Shown here one piece after another: positions 21,581 through 45,375 of a stretch of 64,000 nucleotides of DNA; the stretch's first letter is position 1, and every line of letters starts with the position of its first letter. The notes beneath the pieces are model-generated. The model ran no database searches. It had not been told where the DNA came from and worked only from the letters and a program-made list of their open reading frames with translations. The position numbers and the translations under genes were made by a program. The DNA is from Sinonovacula constricta (lineage: Eukaryota > Mollusca > Bivalvia > Cardiida > Solecurtidae). Where the stretch lies: the NCBI GenBank assembly GCA_007844125.1, contig CM017559.1:28600652-28664651 (forward strand), given 5' to 3'.

Positions 21581-24500
21581 TAGTCTGGTTCCCAGCTTCT
21601 ATTGTAAACATAATAGAAGTCTGGCATTGACGAAACAATGGCCGACGCAATGATAGCTGTAAGTTAACCAAATACTTTCAAAAGTTGTTCATCGGGATAT
21701 TGTTCAATTTTCAATCGATATGTATATATAAAATTCTTAAAGATAAGGTTTCTTTTCGTGGAGCATTTCCGTATGTTATTTTTTTTTTTAAATTTCAATA
21801 AGTTGAGTACTTTTCGGACAAATACGAAGAATGTGATATTTCGGATATGTGATCATAAGTTCTCTTGTAAAATGATTATAAAATGATTTTGTTTTGCATT
21901 GTGATCAATACGAATGTGTTTTAGTTATGTTTATTAAGAAAGTATTACATTGCCATGCGGACACTACATATATTATCTTAAATGTAAATGTTACAATATA
22001 ATCAAAGATATTGTGCTTATACAGTTATTGTGGGATGCTTGTTATGTCATTTTATTAACTTACTTGAATATTTCATCATTTACCATGTGTATGAAAGAGC
22101 ACTATTTCAAAATTAGGGCATTCTAAGAATTGCACAATATGTACTGTTATTCTTACTGTCTGATCCACCTAGACACATGCTCCTCATTTTTGTGTTGATA
22201 GAATGATTTTAATAGAATCTTTACAATGCCAAAATGCAAAAACTTAAGAGTAGAACATACAAACTAACAAATAAGTGAACATAAAAAATAAGGAGTCTTA
22301 AATGTTGTAGAAACTTCAGATTTGTTGTCTTAAATCAATGCAAACTTTAAAAAATAGTTTTCCTAAATTACTGAAGATAAAATTGTGTGTTTTAATGTTG
22401 TTAATTTATATAAAAACACTTAAAAACTGATAGCAAATAATAACAATGAATATGCAAATGCTAAGTCAAATTAAGTAAGTGTTTTGCACTCATTTGTTTG
22501 GACTTCATGCTTCCTGGGGACTTTTCTTACAGAAACATTAGCAGTATTTCATTTTATAATAGCATTTCTTGTTAATTTTTGTCACCTTCAAAGGAAAAAT
22601 TTGGCAAATGTCACACTAGTTGTGTAAATGACACACTCTATTCTATTAAATCATTATTTAATATTGTTATTAAAAAATCAAATTGAATGAAAACCAAATT
22701 AGTGGCAATAATACCTTTCTGTATACCTGACATTGTTATTAAACAAAACAAAAAATCAAAATAATGATGAACACTCTAATCATTTTTAACAAATTCCATT
22801 AATCAGATCTAAAAGAAATAACAAAAAAAAAGGCATTAAAAGAAATTTCCCGTGAGTTGAGTATACATGCACACAGTAATATTTTAAAACATTTCAAATG
22901 ACATTGCTGGTGATGACAAGGAATGGCAGTTAACTTGCTTATGTTTTTGATAATCATATACCGTAGTTTGATTTAGAATTATCATGCATAAATGTTTGCC
23001 CCAGTTCCTAGTGCATAGAAGAACTAACTCACTGTACATAAATAATAATTATACTGACCAGACTTCGTGTTAATATAAGTTGCCATATTAGTATTATGTT
23101 ACACATTAACTGACATTTAGGCTTAATTTTAACTTCTTATTTTTCATTAGATAATGTTATATCATTATATGCATGTTTCATGTAAATAGTCTATCGATTT
23201 ATTAATTTGCATATCTAAATAGTTCAGTTGTCTGGCAAAAACAAAAGAGAAATCAACATACTGGTAAGCCCAGATTTTTTAAGAATTCTTACAACAGTAC
23301 TCCCTTTGAATGACCAACTTATATTGATGTGATTAAGATGATAAATGCAAAAATGGTGTTTGATCCTGACTGCAATTGGTATCAATTAAGCTTTTTGAGA
23401 TGAAGCTTTTTAAAATAGAAGTATTATTTCATCAGTTCTTCAACAATAAGACCTATTATTGGTACATGAAGGATGAAAGACATCTTGTAGTGTCCGCAAC
23501 ACATAATTAAAAAAGATAAATGTGTAAACCCTTTTTCTGGTCTCAGATAAGTCACATCTTTTTTATTTCTTTTAAGTTACCTGGACTGTCTTTCATCATT
23601 CAATTGGTATATACATTATATATGTTAAAATACATTGAATATCCTGATTGGCCCATATTAGAAGTACATTAATTTCACTGTTATGTCCTGTTTGGCAGAA
23701 AATCAGACTAGACAATAATATTTATTTCACTTTTTTTATATAACTGCAATCAAACCAAACATTTATTAGCAAAAACAACTTTGAGAACATGAAAAATGCC
23801 TTATTTAGAAGCATATTAATATTTATGTTGCGGACTCTACACCGTTGCAAACAAAGCTTTTCATTAAATGCGAAAAAACCTTAAGGCATTTGGTGAAAGC
23901 GCTTGGATTGTAGAAACATGTGCCCAAGGCAATTTATGTAACAGCAAAGTAAACTTTGTATCTCCTGTTTTTGTAATGTGTGAAGCTCTGTTGCAGACAC
24001 TACAAAATATTACCCTTTGCAGGTGTGCAGGAATGACATAATTAAAAACATTGCACACAAAAGCTAGTTCAAAGTTAGGTATGTTTTTGTGTTAAATACA
24101 TATAAATCTTGAAAAATAAACTGCAAATCATTTTAATATTAATTTCTTTTTCAATTCATTGGCTTCTTAATTTCAGTTTGAAAGAAATTGTCAAAATGTA
24201 TAACAAACTCTACTTGTATACAAACCCCTGTCAATTTTTTTTTTATTTTTTTCTTAAAAATTGATGAAACAAAAAGCTAATTAAACTAGAAAGAAATGTT
24301 TATAGTGAAATATAACCAATGAGTATAAATTGTTAATGCAAAATATAATATTTTGCTATGCAATCCTAGTAATATTTAAATGATACAACATAATGCTGAA
24401 AAACCATCATTTTTAGCTCTTCAAATTAATACACAGTGCATATTGTCACGTTACATACCATTTTTCAGCTAAAACAACATCCTAGCGGCATAAAAAATAT

Positions 24501-24639
24501 TTTTTTGCTGCAAACCTATTACTAATAACTTCTATGGGACTGTATAACATGATCAAGTTTAAAAATGGACAAATATAGTGAAAATGGCGATAATAAAGTA
24601 ATAATAAGATCTCTTTACCAAATTTAACATGCCACTCCT

Positions 24640-24760
24640 AGGGGCCGTATTCACAAAGCATCTTAAGTCAAAACTTAAAATTATTAAAAATTTTCTTAAC
24701 ACCATTACATTTATACTTTTGTTTTAAAATGACTTATTTTTGCATAAAAGAAATGTTCTA
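24640..24760. repeat. Possible nested MITE end
   Basis: GGGGCCGTATTCACAAAGCA at 24643, followed by TCTTAAGTCAAAACTTAAAA, looks like a terminal sequence of a short DNA transposon. I could not find a matching inverted end in the window. The boundaries are therefore unknown. Confidence 0.3.
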
Positions 24761-25082
24761 TGAATGCATTTCACACAGATGTAATAATTTTCAATATTAA
24801 TTACCTAATGAAGGAAATATTTTAAATTATTTTTTAACTTAATATTTATCAATTAAATAAATAATGTCCGAAATTACACTGCGTAAATTTGTCTGAAAAA
24901 TATTCAACTTGTCAGGACTGTAAAATCTCATCATAAGTAATAGCTCCTTAACAACGCTTTACACGAATGAAAACTACAACATTGATATTGACCAAAAAAT
25001 CAATACTATCACAATGACCCGCCTTTTGCTATTAGCTCGTAAACTTAGCGATTCCATCACCGCCGCCATTATTTCGTTTGTG

Positions 25083-25113
25083 CCTGACCCTTTGTGTTTA
25101 CACAAAGGGCAGG
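25083..25113. other. Strong hairpin in the right terminus of the 3.5-kb element
   Basis: CCTG-A-CCCTTTGTG, loop TTTA, CACAAAGGG-CAGG forms a 13-bp stem with a single bulged base. Its counterpart in the left terminus is at about 21592-21624. Confidence 0.85.
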
Positions 25114-25599
25114 TAATCCAGACTAGAAGGATTTCTATGTAGCAGAGATTTTCCTTACTGAAAGGGGGAGATCACTGCGTTGGAGATTAACTTGATACAA
25201 GACATAACATAGGTTAAGTCCCTTACATATTTTCTGATTTATTCAACGTTTCAGTATCCAGGATCCGGATCAGGGTCCGTATCAGTATCCGTATCCGGAA
25301 GATTTCAATGCGGAGACCCTATTCCTGGTGTCTGTATACGTAAAGCGTATCTTTCTTTTGTGAACGTATTTAAAAGAGAAAACACGTCAATTGAGGAAGA
25401 ATATCTACATTTTCATTAACATAATTGTCTCTGAGACTTCTCCAACTTGTATGAACGTCATTATTATGTACACAGCTAGTAGCCTAGGGTGTGTATTTTT
25501 ATTTACAACAACATAATGCAGTTTACCATGGGCTTATCAATTTAATACTTACTAGTCTATCAAAAGATACAAGAAAGAGAAGCTTTGGTAATGTTAGTG

Positions 25600-25998
25600 A
25601 ACAAAAATATGAAAATAAAAATACCCGAAGCATATTCTTCCTGAGCCTTTGCAATACTTTTCAAATATTCCCGGTGACATCTGCATCTCTATATGTTTCA
25701 ATTCTTTGGTCATAGAGTTCCGGGTACTCCCTGACAATTTTAATTATTTTTTCTGTAGTTTTCGTGGATGTTAGCTTGCCCTTCATAGTGCTAAATGTCG
25801 TCCGTATGTCATCCGCATGCGGATAAAATGGCTCACTGAGCGATTCAATACGCACGCTGTTGACGGATGAAATTTATCCGGATACTGATACGGACGACAA
25901 GAATAGCCCCAACGTTATAAATTAACTTGTTCCATTTTTTATCCAGATACGCAATGCGGATACTGAAACTGATCCGGAGACGTGGAATAGGGGCCTAA
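25600..25998 (-). mobile_element. PIF/Harbinger remnant with broken MADF-domain gene
   Basis: On the minus strand a frame from 25855 contains TTEKIIKIVREYPELYDQR and ETYRDADVTGNI, the start of a MADF (Myb/SANT-related) DNA-binding domain. Such proteins accompany transposases in PIF/Harbinger elements. Where the domain normally has a tryptophan after the NI pair there is TGA, and the frame resumes as KVLQRLRKN, so a nonsense change is likely. Outward lie two nested terminal sequences, one ending GAATAGCCCC near 25909 and one ending GAATAGGGGCC at about 25995, followed by TAA. That fits the 3-bp target sites of this superfamily. A related sequence rich in GTATCCG lies at 25255-25300. Confidence 0.65.
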
Positions 25999-26440
25999 AT
26001 CGTTGATTTTCATACTTAGCGATAGCCCTGTGACCTGGCGTCATGTAGTATTTAGCTGAATCCACACATCAAAATTGTGTCTTCAGAAACGTCCGTTTTA
26101 GATTTGCAAGCTGCGCTCGTACCATTGACCATATCACTAGCACGAAGTTCAGGGCCTAACTATATTATAATTTAACGCATATAAAATGTGTAAAAACGTG
26201 TGTACACGTCAAGGAAAAGTACTGTCAGAGAATTAGCTAGTCAGACTTGACAGCTAAAAGAGCGGGTCCATCAAACCACGCAGAACTTCTAGAACGCCCC
26301 CTTTGATCCACTTACCATTTACGAATTAAACCAGCATGTGCACCTTGTAATAACATTTTTCTTTAAGTTCTGTCCATATTCCAGCCGGAATTGGTTTCTT
26401 GTGTACATTGCTCCTAAGTCATATTAGTATTGAAAATATA

Positions 26441-27209
26441 GATATTTTCCATGTGATGTCATTGACACTGATAAGACAGTTTAAGGCAGCCATCTTTGTG
26501 GGCAGAAGCTAATGCAGGCCGAAATCGGTAAATATATGCTGTATTAAACTCACCACTGTGTTTTTATTTTTCAGTCTATTTTACTGTGATGATATCTGTT
26601 TAAGAAACATAACTTTTGTATCCATACTAGCAATACAGTAATATAGGATTACTTCCCTTTACACATGTCTGTAGTAGTATACTCATTACATATATTATTA
26701 ATAATGCCTCTAAAATAGTTAGTTTGCATCAGACCTCTGTATAGTTCACTTGTGTGATTAAAGTTTAGAAATAGATGTTCGGACTTTGTTATTCTGTTAA
26801 TATCCATGACACAAACCATAACGTGGTGACATAACACTTACTGAATTTTATATCAAATTTAACAGCTTTTATAAAGTATTTTAAATATCAAAACTATAGT
26901 TTGATTGTTTAAAAGGTTAAAGGAATACAACCGAAAATGATACACCGTTCATTTTGTTTTAAGTATGAGCCAATGTTGTTTTTTTTTATTTCTGTGTGCA
27001 TTTATCAATTGTAAAAATAGTGTATTAAAAAATTTATATGAACTTCAAGAGCTTTCCAATGGTGTATAGCTTTGAATTTTGGTACTACAAATGAAGAAAT
27101 AACAAGAAAATAAAATTTACCATTCTGCAAAATTCATATGAAAATCCCTTGAAGTTACCATAAAAAATGGCTGCCAAGATAAGGGATTTTCACTGATGTG
27201 GAAACTATC
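26441..27209. mobile_element. MITE copy 1 (about 510 bp plus a 257-bp insertion), upstream of PSMC3
   Basis: The ends are GATATTTTCC (26441-26450) and GGAAACTATC (27200-27209), an imperfect inverted repeat, flanked by TATA on both sides. The body matches the second copy at 39679-40190 almost throughout, including GGCAGCCATCTTTGTGG, AACTCACCACTGTGTTTTTA and TATGAAAATCCCTTGAAGTT. Relative to copy 2 it has an extra 257 bases at 26587-26843, bounded by the repeat TTACTG. It ends 128 bases before the PSMC3 start codon. Confidence 0.85.
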
Positions 27210-27337
27210 TATAACTCTAGTAGCATTTTTAACTAAAAGAAGGCTGAAAATTAACAATATACCATGGCTGTGTATTATGCACGGCACACCGAACGCCATT
27301 TTGCGTTTGAGGTACAACAACAACAACCAAATAGAAA
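27210..27337 (+). promoter_or_regulatory. Short putative promoter/5' UTR of PSMC3
   Basis: Only 128 bases separate the MITE end from the PSMC3 start codon. They include GAACGCCATTTTGCG at 27291-27305, whose GCCATTTT core resembles a YY1 site as found just at the transcription start of many housekeeping genes, and a CAACAACAACAACC stretch. Neither element is proven. Confidence 0.35.
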
Positions 27338-38640
<11,303 letters not shown>

Positions 38641-38920
38641 ATATTCATCCCTGAACATATATCACCTCCTCGCATGTGCTTGGAGTTCTGAGAACAGTAG
38701 TGAGATTTGGGCGTGTTTGGGGGTGGACTCTACAGCACTGGATTGACTCTGGTCGGGCTATGCATGCATTGATCAGGATTCAGCAAGTAGTCCAGATCCG
38801 TCAGGTCCGGTGGAGCTGTCTGATTATGATCTGCACTATTTGCTGACGGTTTCTGGTGCAATGTGTCCAACCACCTTTTCATGTAGATGAAAGAATACTT
38901 AAGAATTAGTATAAGTTATA

Positions 38921-38926
38921 AATAAA
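38921..38926 (+). terminator. Polyadenylation signal of PSMC3
   Basis: AATAAA lies 281 bases after the PSMC3 stop codon and is the first canonical hexamer downstream. Confidence 0.6.
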
Positions 38927-39678
38927 ATATAGCATGAAAAGTGTTAAATCAGTGGGTATTGAGTCAATGACTTGTTAGAACAATTATATATGTAAAAGAG
39001 ATTTTTTCACTATGCTCTTGTCAGAACACCCTGATGTTACTTAAATGTGTACTAAATATTTAATGATAAACCTCAAATTAATTTCTAATATTAATTTTAG
39101 TGTTTTTCACGTTATGATCAGCCAGGTAACCATAATAACTTACTTGTGTTGGTGTTCAAGGGGATGGGAGCCATTTAAGATTGTTCTGTGTAAATAGAAG
39201 GACTGCATACAAAATACAGCACAGAAAATGTTGCCAGAAAAGTCTGTAAGACAACCCACCATACAAACAAGAAAGTGCATGTGGTAAATTAACATCTTAT
39301 TACAGCCACGGGCATGCTAGCCATGATTGGTGCATTTACATTAAAAAGCTGATTATTGTTGTGAATTAAAGAAATAAACATATAAAACATAATTATACCT
39401 TTTCATTATACATTTGTGTATAAATAATGCTGTCAATGTCACTTCTAATAAACTGTTGCCTAAATGTAATTGTTATTTTCCATTTGCACCGATTTTACAT
39501 ACATGTAAAATCATTAGTCATGCCATTCAATTCAATGTTGAACAGTATCTCTTAAGATTAGAACTTTAGTTTAAAAGATAAATGAAAAGGTAGGCTTTAT
39601 AAATTATCTTTATTTTAAACCCTTGTTAAGACATACCACGATATTCAGTGTTTGTAACCTTATTCAGATAGTTTAATA

Positions 39679-40190
39679 GATAGTTTCCATGTGATGTCAT
39701 CGACACTGATAAGACAATTTAAGGCAGCCATCTTTGTGGCAGAAGCTAATGCAGGCCGAAATCGGAAAATATGTGCTGTATTAAACTCACCACTGTGTTT
39801 TTATTTTTCAGTCTATTTTACTGAATTTTATATCAAATTTAACAGCTTTTATAAAGTATTTTAAATATCAAAACTGTATTTTGATTGTTTAAAAGGTTAA
39901 AGAAATACAACCAAAAATCATACACTGTTAATTTTGTTTTATGTATGAGGTTATAGTTTTATATATTTCTGTGTATTAATTCTGTGTACATTTATCAATT
40001 GTAAAAATATCCTATTCTAAAAATATGAATTTCAAGAGCTTTCCAATGGTGTATAGCTTTTAATTTTCGGACCACAAATGAAGAAAATACAAGAAAATAA
40101 AATCTACCATTCTATACAATTCATATGAAAATCCCTTGAAGTTACCATCAAAGATGGCTGCCAAGTAAGGGATTTCCACTGATGTAAATA
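39679..40190. mobile_element. MITE copy 2, downstream of PSMC3
   Basis: Starts GATAGTTTCCATGTGATGTC and matches the MITE at 26441-27209 along its length, without the 257-bp insertion. The right end is decayed (CTGATGTAAATATAC instead of CTGATGTGGAAACTATC). It shows the pre-insertion sequence ATTTTACTGAATTTT at 39814-39828. Confidence 0.85.
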
Positions 40191-43100
40191 TACTTAATGG
40201 CAAACTACCGCCACTGCCAGGCACAGACAGGTCTTTTCACCGAAATAAAACGTATACTAGTAAGTCGTCGTAAAATACCTAATATATCCATTGACGTTGT
40301 CGGTATATACAACATGCACATGATTTGTTTCAACCTATTTAATGGCGTGTTTACTTTATACTTAAAGAGGTTGCATTTAGAGTTCCTTTCACTCACTTGT
40401 GAGCACTTTTAAATGGTGAATAAATCAATTGCCGCTTTCTGTTTGGTTTAAATAAACTTGTTTGGAACGGTCTGTTTTGTTTGATATTCCATTCAGAAGA
40501 AATATACATGTTAAATATAGGTGTAGTCACATGCATATGTGCATACATTATATTTTACAAACCAAAATTTAAGGGGGAATATATACCGAGTTAACGTCTT
40601 CTTTGCATATTCTTCTCTCCCTTACCATAGAGGATTGTGCGTATGTGCTAAACGATTTCTGTGTTGTACTTATATTTTAGTTAACACACTACGAAACAAC
40701 ATGTAAACGCAATTACGACCTAACGGCATGGTATATTGAATAACAATAAGCAATTTATCGTTTCTAAATGAAACTATATTCAAAACATTATTCATAAACA
40801 CTTCCGCCTTGGTCAATAGTGTTTTTTCCTAATGTATGTCACATCATGTAAATGCAAACAAGCTAAATTTCTATAACTGTATATAATACTCATATGCTCC
40901 GTAGACAAATCGTATATGTCTAATGCACAAATTAATAGGCCTTTTTTACTTGTACAAGAAATATCTTCGTGCGACGAACAGTCGAAACCATATCTACTTG
41001 TTGCATAAGCAGTGAGCCCGAGACTATTTTGTAATGTTGCTGTCGGCAATAACGATAACTTTAATATAAATGACTCATTCCGTGTAAATGGCTAGCACGC
41101 TGAGTCAGTTGATTTACCTGAATCATGTTAGTTGCTGGTATTGATATACATCAACACAAGACTGGGCGCAGTTTAAATTATTAAGTGAATTTATAAAAAC
41201 TCTGAAAGTGTGTTAAACTAATTCAATGTATGATTAAATCATTTAATTACTTTTTACCATTTCTTATCATAAGCCAATAGAACATACGTCGTATTTCTGT
41301 TGCATGCTTTTCAGTCGAGAGATAACAAAGCGGCTTTAAATATTCTCGTTAAAGACTTTTTAATTTGAATATGTTTCCAATATAACTTTAAAGATGGGAC
41401 CCTTATAATAATTAATCGACCACCGTTTTAAAACTAAAATCGGCACAATAACTATGCAACATATTCGATTGCATTTCTCAAAATCTTATCACTGCAAGTA
41501 TATCCCAATGATTATTTATTCACAAGTGAATAAAATGAAATATAAATATGTTCAGCATCATTAAACTTTAATAAAAGACGTGTTTAACGTTCCGTATCGC
41601 CGTTTTTCACACTTTAGTTGTTGTTTTATTTTTTTTGTTTTGTTTTTGGAAGAACATCTTGTGGACCACAACAACTGAAGACCCGTCGGCTTGTCTAGTC
41701 TTGTTTCTAGATAATCATTTGAAGATTTTAGATTGTTCTTCTCTTAAGCGCATGTGACAAAAAAGATAATGTGGTGCCTTTTCCGTGCAGAACCGTACGA
41801 CTTTAGCACTATTGTAACCATTGTAAACTTCTCTGCACTAAGCTGGCCATATGTAGCAATTGTGATAACTCCGGAGACATGATTTTCAACTTTCTGAAGT
41901 TTGTCAATCGGATAAGCTGGTATGTTACAGGAATCATTATATCTACAAGAATTTTTTGTGTATTACCTAACATTTTCTAAACTGGTCTTATGCAAAGTTA
42001 ACATTTTTTCTAAATTCGGATCCCCAAGTTTCAAGTATCTGTCACATGACCACCAAGATCTCGCACTTGATTGACACATTTGACTTCACAACCCCCATCA
42101 AGTACACGTGCTATGTTTTTCAACCTGCTGCTATTCACTATAAAATATAATTTCAATTTCCGGATAAGTGCCTCTAAGATTGTTTGTTGGACGTAACCAA
42201 TAAAGAAAATAAGATTAAATTATAACTAGATAAAAATCCATGTCCTTGTATTACAACTTTGCATGTACTCGTTCATTATTCCTTCAAAATATATTTTGTG
42301 TTCTAATCTTTACCCGCGTTCCTTTAAGCCAATGTAGACTGAGCATCCGCCCATGTCTGGAGAAAGATAACAAACAGCAAGGTGCCTCAATTGGTACTGC
42401 GTCGACCTGTGTATGTTGTAAGCAGCTTTCTATAAATGGAATTTAACCATTGATACAGTGCCTGCCATGTGACACAATGAATAATCACGTGACTGGAGTC
42501 AAATCGATACCAACTGTGGCTGGGCGGCAGCAAGCAATCGATGACTGCCGCTTTCGTCATCTCGTGCCCCTGTGCTGGATTGTGGGATTTTGTCTATAGA
42601 TGGTGATAGATGTGTGTGGAGTTCGTAATCGGAGTTTTTCTATAGCATAGCATCCTTTAGAAGTTAATTAGTCGACACTGGGCTCATTGGACCTCAAGGT
42701 CAACGTTGGGTCATCTGAACAGGTATGGTAACTGCTCAAAGTGGTATGATAGTTACAGTTTTCAAGGCAATTTTATCGATAAAGCAAAATTGTTCAAGTC
42801 AATCCTTCAACCGGCTGCGTTCCTTAAAATGCTGTGTAGGGTTTATTTAGACGAATAACTTGGTTCGTGTGTAAAAAATAATGTTTAGATGGTGTCTGTG
42901 ATGGAGATTTTCATAATGCGGGTTGAGATTTTTCTTACAAACAAACGGTTTATGCGTAGCAAGTTTAATGATATACAACTAAAAAAAGATTATTAAAACC
43001 AGGACGTGGTGTTAGCTTACACACTACCATAATAAATAGTCAAGATGTTTGTAAAATCCATTTCAGTTAGCATGACTTGTTATATCATTGAGATCACCTT

Positions 43101-45180
43101 AATAGTAAAATTTCTTGAGGATGGCTATTTGTTTTCATATAGTTTGGGCCTTTTGGAAATCAATCGTGTTTCATTGGATGATCCAATCTGGCTAGTCTAC
43201 TTACATGTACTTGCATAATGAACATGAAGGACATTTCTCCATATTTGCAGTTACAACAATATCTCTTATTAAAGAAATTGGCCCCTGATACTTGGCTATA
43301 AAAATGTGACATAATTGTCAGTTAGGTACATTTTGCAACGTTCTGAAGTATTTTAAAACATCTAGATAAGGATAATGTTAGATACGTTCGTCCCATCTGG
43401 CGAGCTCTTATATTCAGAACAGTATCAAATGTAGACATATGGATCCTTAATATCTCCACACGGAAAAATGTAAATGAGATAATATTTATGTTTCATATTT
43501 GGTTTTATACACGTACAAAGGTCTAGGCTCGGATGTGTTAAAGACGATGTCCTGAATTAAATTTTGATTAAATGTTAACCATACTAGTTACGTTAATGAT
43601 TATGCAAATTGTTATTTGGGTTGCAGATAATACCAAAAGACGAAAGTCCATGTAATTTTCATGATGGATGTTTCATATCAATATACGACTGGCTGTGACA
43701 GTGGTCATTTATCTTTGTATACACCCATGATGGCTTATCGATAACAACATATGCGTCATCTAATGAACCACACTGCCAATCACCAAAGCATTTCAGTTAC
43801 GACGAAACTAATTAGAATTCTATGATCATTTTCTTAAGACTTAGGCACCTTATTGCCCTAGTGTGATGCCGTTTAACGCCTTATTGCAGTTTGGAGCAGA
43901 GGATTTCAGTTTCGGATCTCCTTTTCCTAAGCACGATATGATCTGACTTAAGCAAATAGTACAGATCTAGACCTTCCAGCTCCCGCATGTTTATGCATAA
44001 CAGGAGTCAGTGTGCTATATGTATTTGTCCATGCATCTTATTCACGTTTAGATAATGTACAAGGAATATAAAATAACATAAACTATCAACTATTAACAGG
44101 TAACAGCTTATAACAGAATTCAGCAAAGAACAAATTATAACTTTCTGAAACGCGTGCTATGTTGTCTAGCCAGTAAGCCGATCTGCTAGAATATCACTTT
44201 ACAAATTGCTTTTAAAGATATTATAAGATAATGGATTGGACAATTGATTAGCATGTAAACACGGTTAATTCATTTTTGTTGCACGGTGTTCTGTGATCTG
44301 TAATTGCATTCTTATCTTATTGTAAGTATTCATTGTATCATATCACGATGGTATGAAACAACATAAAGTATGCTATTACCATTTGCTAAAATTACAGTTG
44401 CATGTTAACCTAGTGCTCAGATGCATCAATTTTCAATAACATAAACATATACATGTATTGCGCATTTCTTGATTCATCTTAATTAATTAAAGGCACAATG
44501 TTAAACAAGACATATAAAACATTCACTGGAGCTGCGTGTAAAATTCTTTATTGTTTTCGGACCGAACACAGATGATGTTAAGGAGAATGACATCTCTGTA
44601 AGATGTACACAACAGTTAGCTTCATCCCCTACCTCGTCACACTTAGACATATTTATATCTATTTAGCTACTTATTTACTAATTTAAATTACTATCAAATA
44701 ATAATTTAAATTAGATCTTCTTTCATTTATATCGTTTAGGTCTTCATTCACGCCTGTTTCGCGATTGAATCACTGAGTCGGTCAAAAGCGATCATACACT
44801 GCGTGGACGTAAAAAGATGTCAACATGAAATACTTGCTGAAGTAGAAAAATACAAAGGTCGTTTAAATGAGGTGGTCGCATTAATTGGACGGTCAATATC
44901 TACATTTTACCCAATACTGTACATATGAGGTTTTCATGCGCACTTTACCGATCGACTTGATTATAACCACATTATTTTTTCCTATTTTTATTTTTTAAAA
45001 TATAGTATACCCAAAATCTACGCATCTATTAGGTAAACATATTTAGTAGTAACTTTTAATCTAGGAATAATTCATATCGGTGTGCAGGGATATATCTAAA
45101 TGGTTAATTATGTGTGAGATAAACTGCTTTTTTATCAAACGATAATTTAAATGTTTGGTGTCTGATTCGTCATGACCAGT
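40191..45180. other. Intergenic stretch between PSMC3 and SCAMP
   Basis: About 5 kb with no exon I can support. A locally GC-richer segment at 42490-42735 ends in a donor-like CATCTGAACAG|GTATGG and could be an untranslated first exon. Otherwise only short, unrecognised open frames are present. Confidence 0.4.
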
Positions 45181-45200
45181 CTGATAAAATTATTTCTAAG

Positions 45201-45272
45201 AGTGACGTAAACGCATGTGACAGTTCCCACTGCGCATGCGTCATGCGGAAGTTGTTCGTCAGCCATATTCAG
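45201..45272 (+). promoter_or_regulatory. Putative housekeeping-type promoter of SCAMP
   Basis: Within 110-175 bases upstream of the start codon lie AGTGACGTAA (CRE-like, 45201-45210), TGCGCATGCG (45231-45240, an NRF-1-type palindrome), GCGGAAGT (45245-45252, ETS-type) and GCCATATT (45262-45269, YY1-like). Such sites cluster at CpG-type start regions of broadly expressed animal genes. Motif matches only. Confidence 0.5.
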
Positions 45273-45375
45273 GACAGCTCACAGAAAAACAAATCGATTT
45301 CACAACTTTAATGGTACTGTTGTGTTAAAGATAGAGGGGAAAATCTCACCAAAGTGAAAAAGAGACCTGGAAACA

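Larger units (their letters stand above)
21572..25134. mobile_element. 3.5-kb non-autonomous DNA transposon with 9-bp target duplication (MULE-like)
   Basis: The element spans 21581-25125. GAAGGATTT is repeated exactly at 21572-21580 and 25126-25134, immediately outside the termini TAGTCTGG and CCAGACTA. The termini form an imperfect inverted repeat of about 80-90 bases. The left reads TAGTCTGGTTCCCAGC, then TGTAAACA, then GACGAAACAATGGCCGAC. The right, reversed, reads TAGTCTGGATTACCTG, then TGTAAACA, then AACGAAATAATGGCGGCG. Each terminus also folds into its own hairpin. The interior is very AT-rich and has no long open frame or transposase, so the copy is non-autonomous. A 9-bp duplication is typical of Mutator-like elements; the superfamily is inferred from that alone. 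Confidence 0.85.

Noticed and set aside
21638..21660. ATGGCCGACGCAATGATAGCT followed by GTAAGT, looking like a first coding exon
   Set aside because: The same ATGGC-rich motif occurs inverted at the other end of the 3.5-kb element (minus strand near 25060). It belongs to the terminal inverted repeat, and no downstream exon was found.
25040..25075. Minus-strand ATGGCGGCGGTGATGGAATC as a possible gene start
   Set aside because: It is the mirror of the left terminus of the 3.5-kb transposon.
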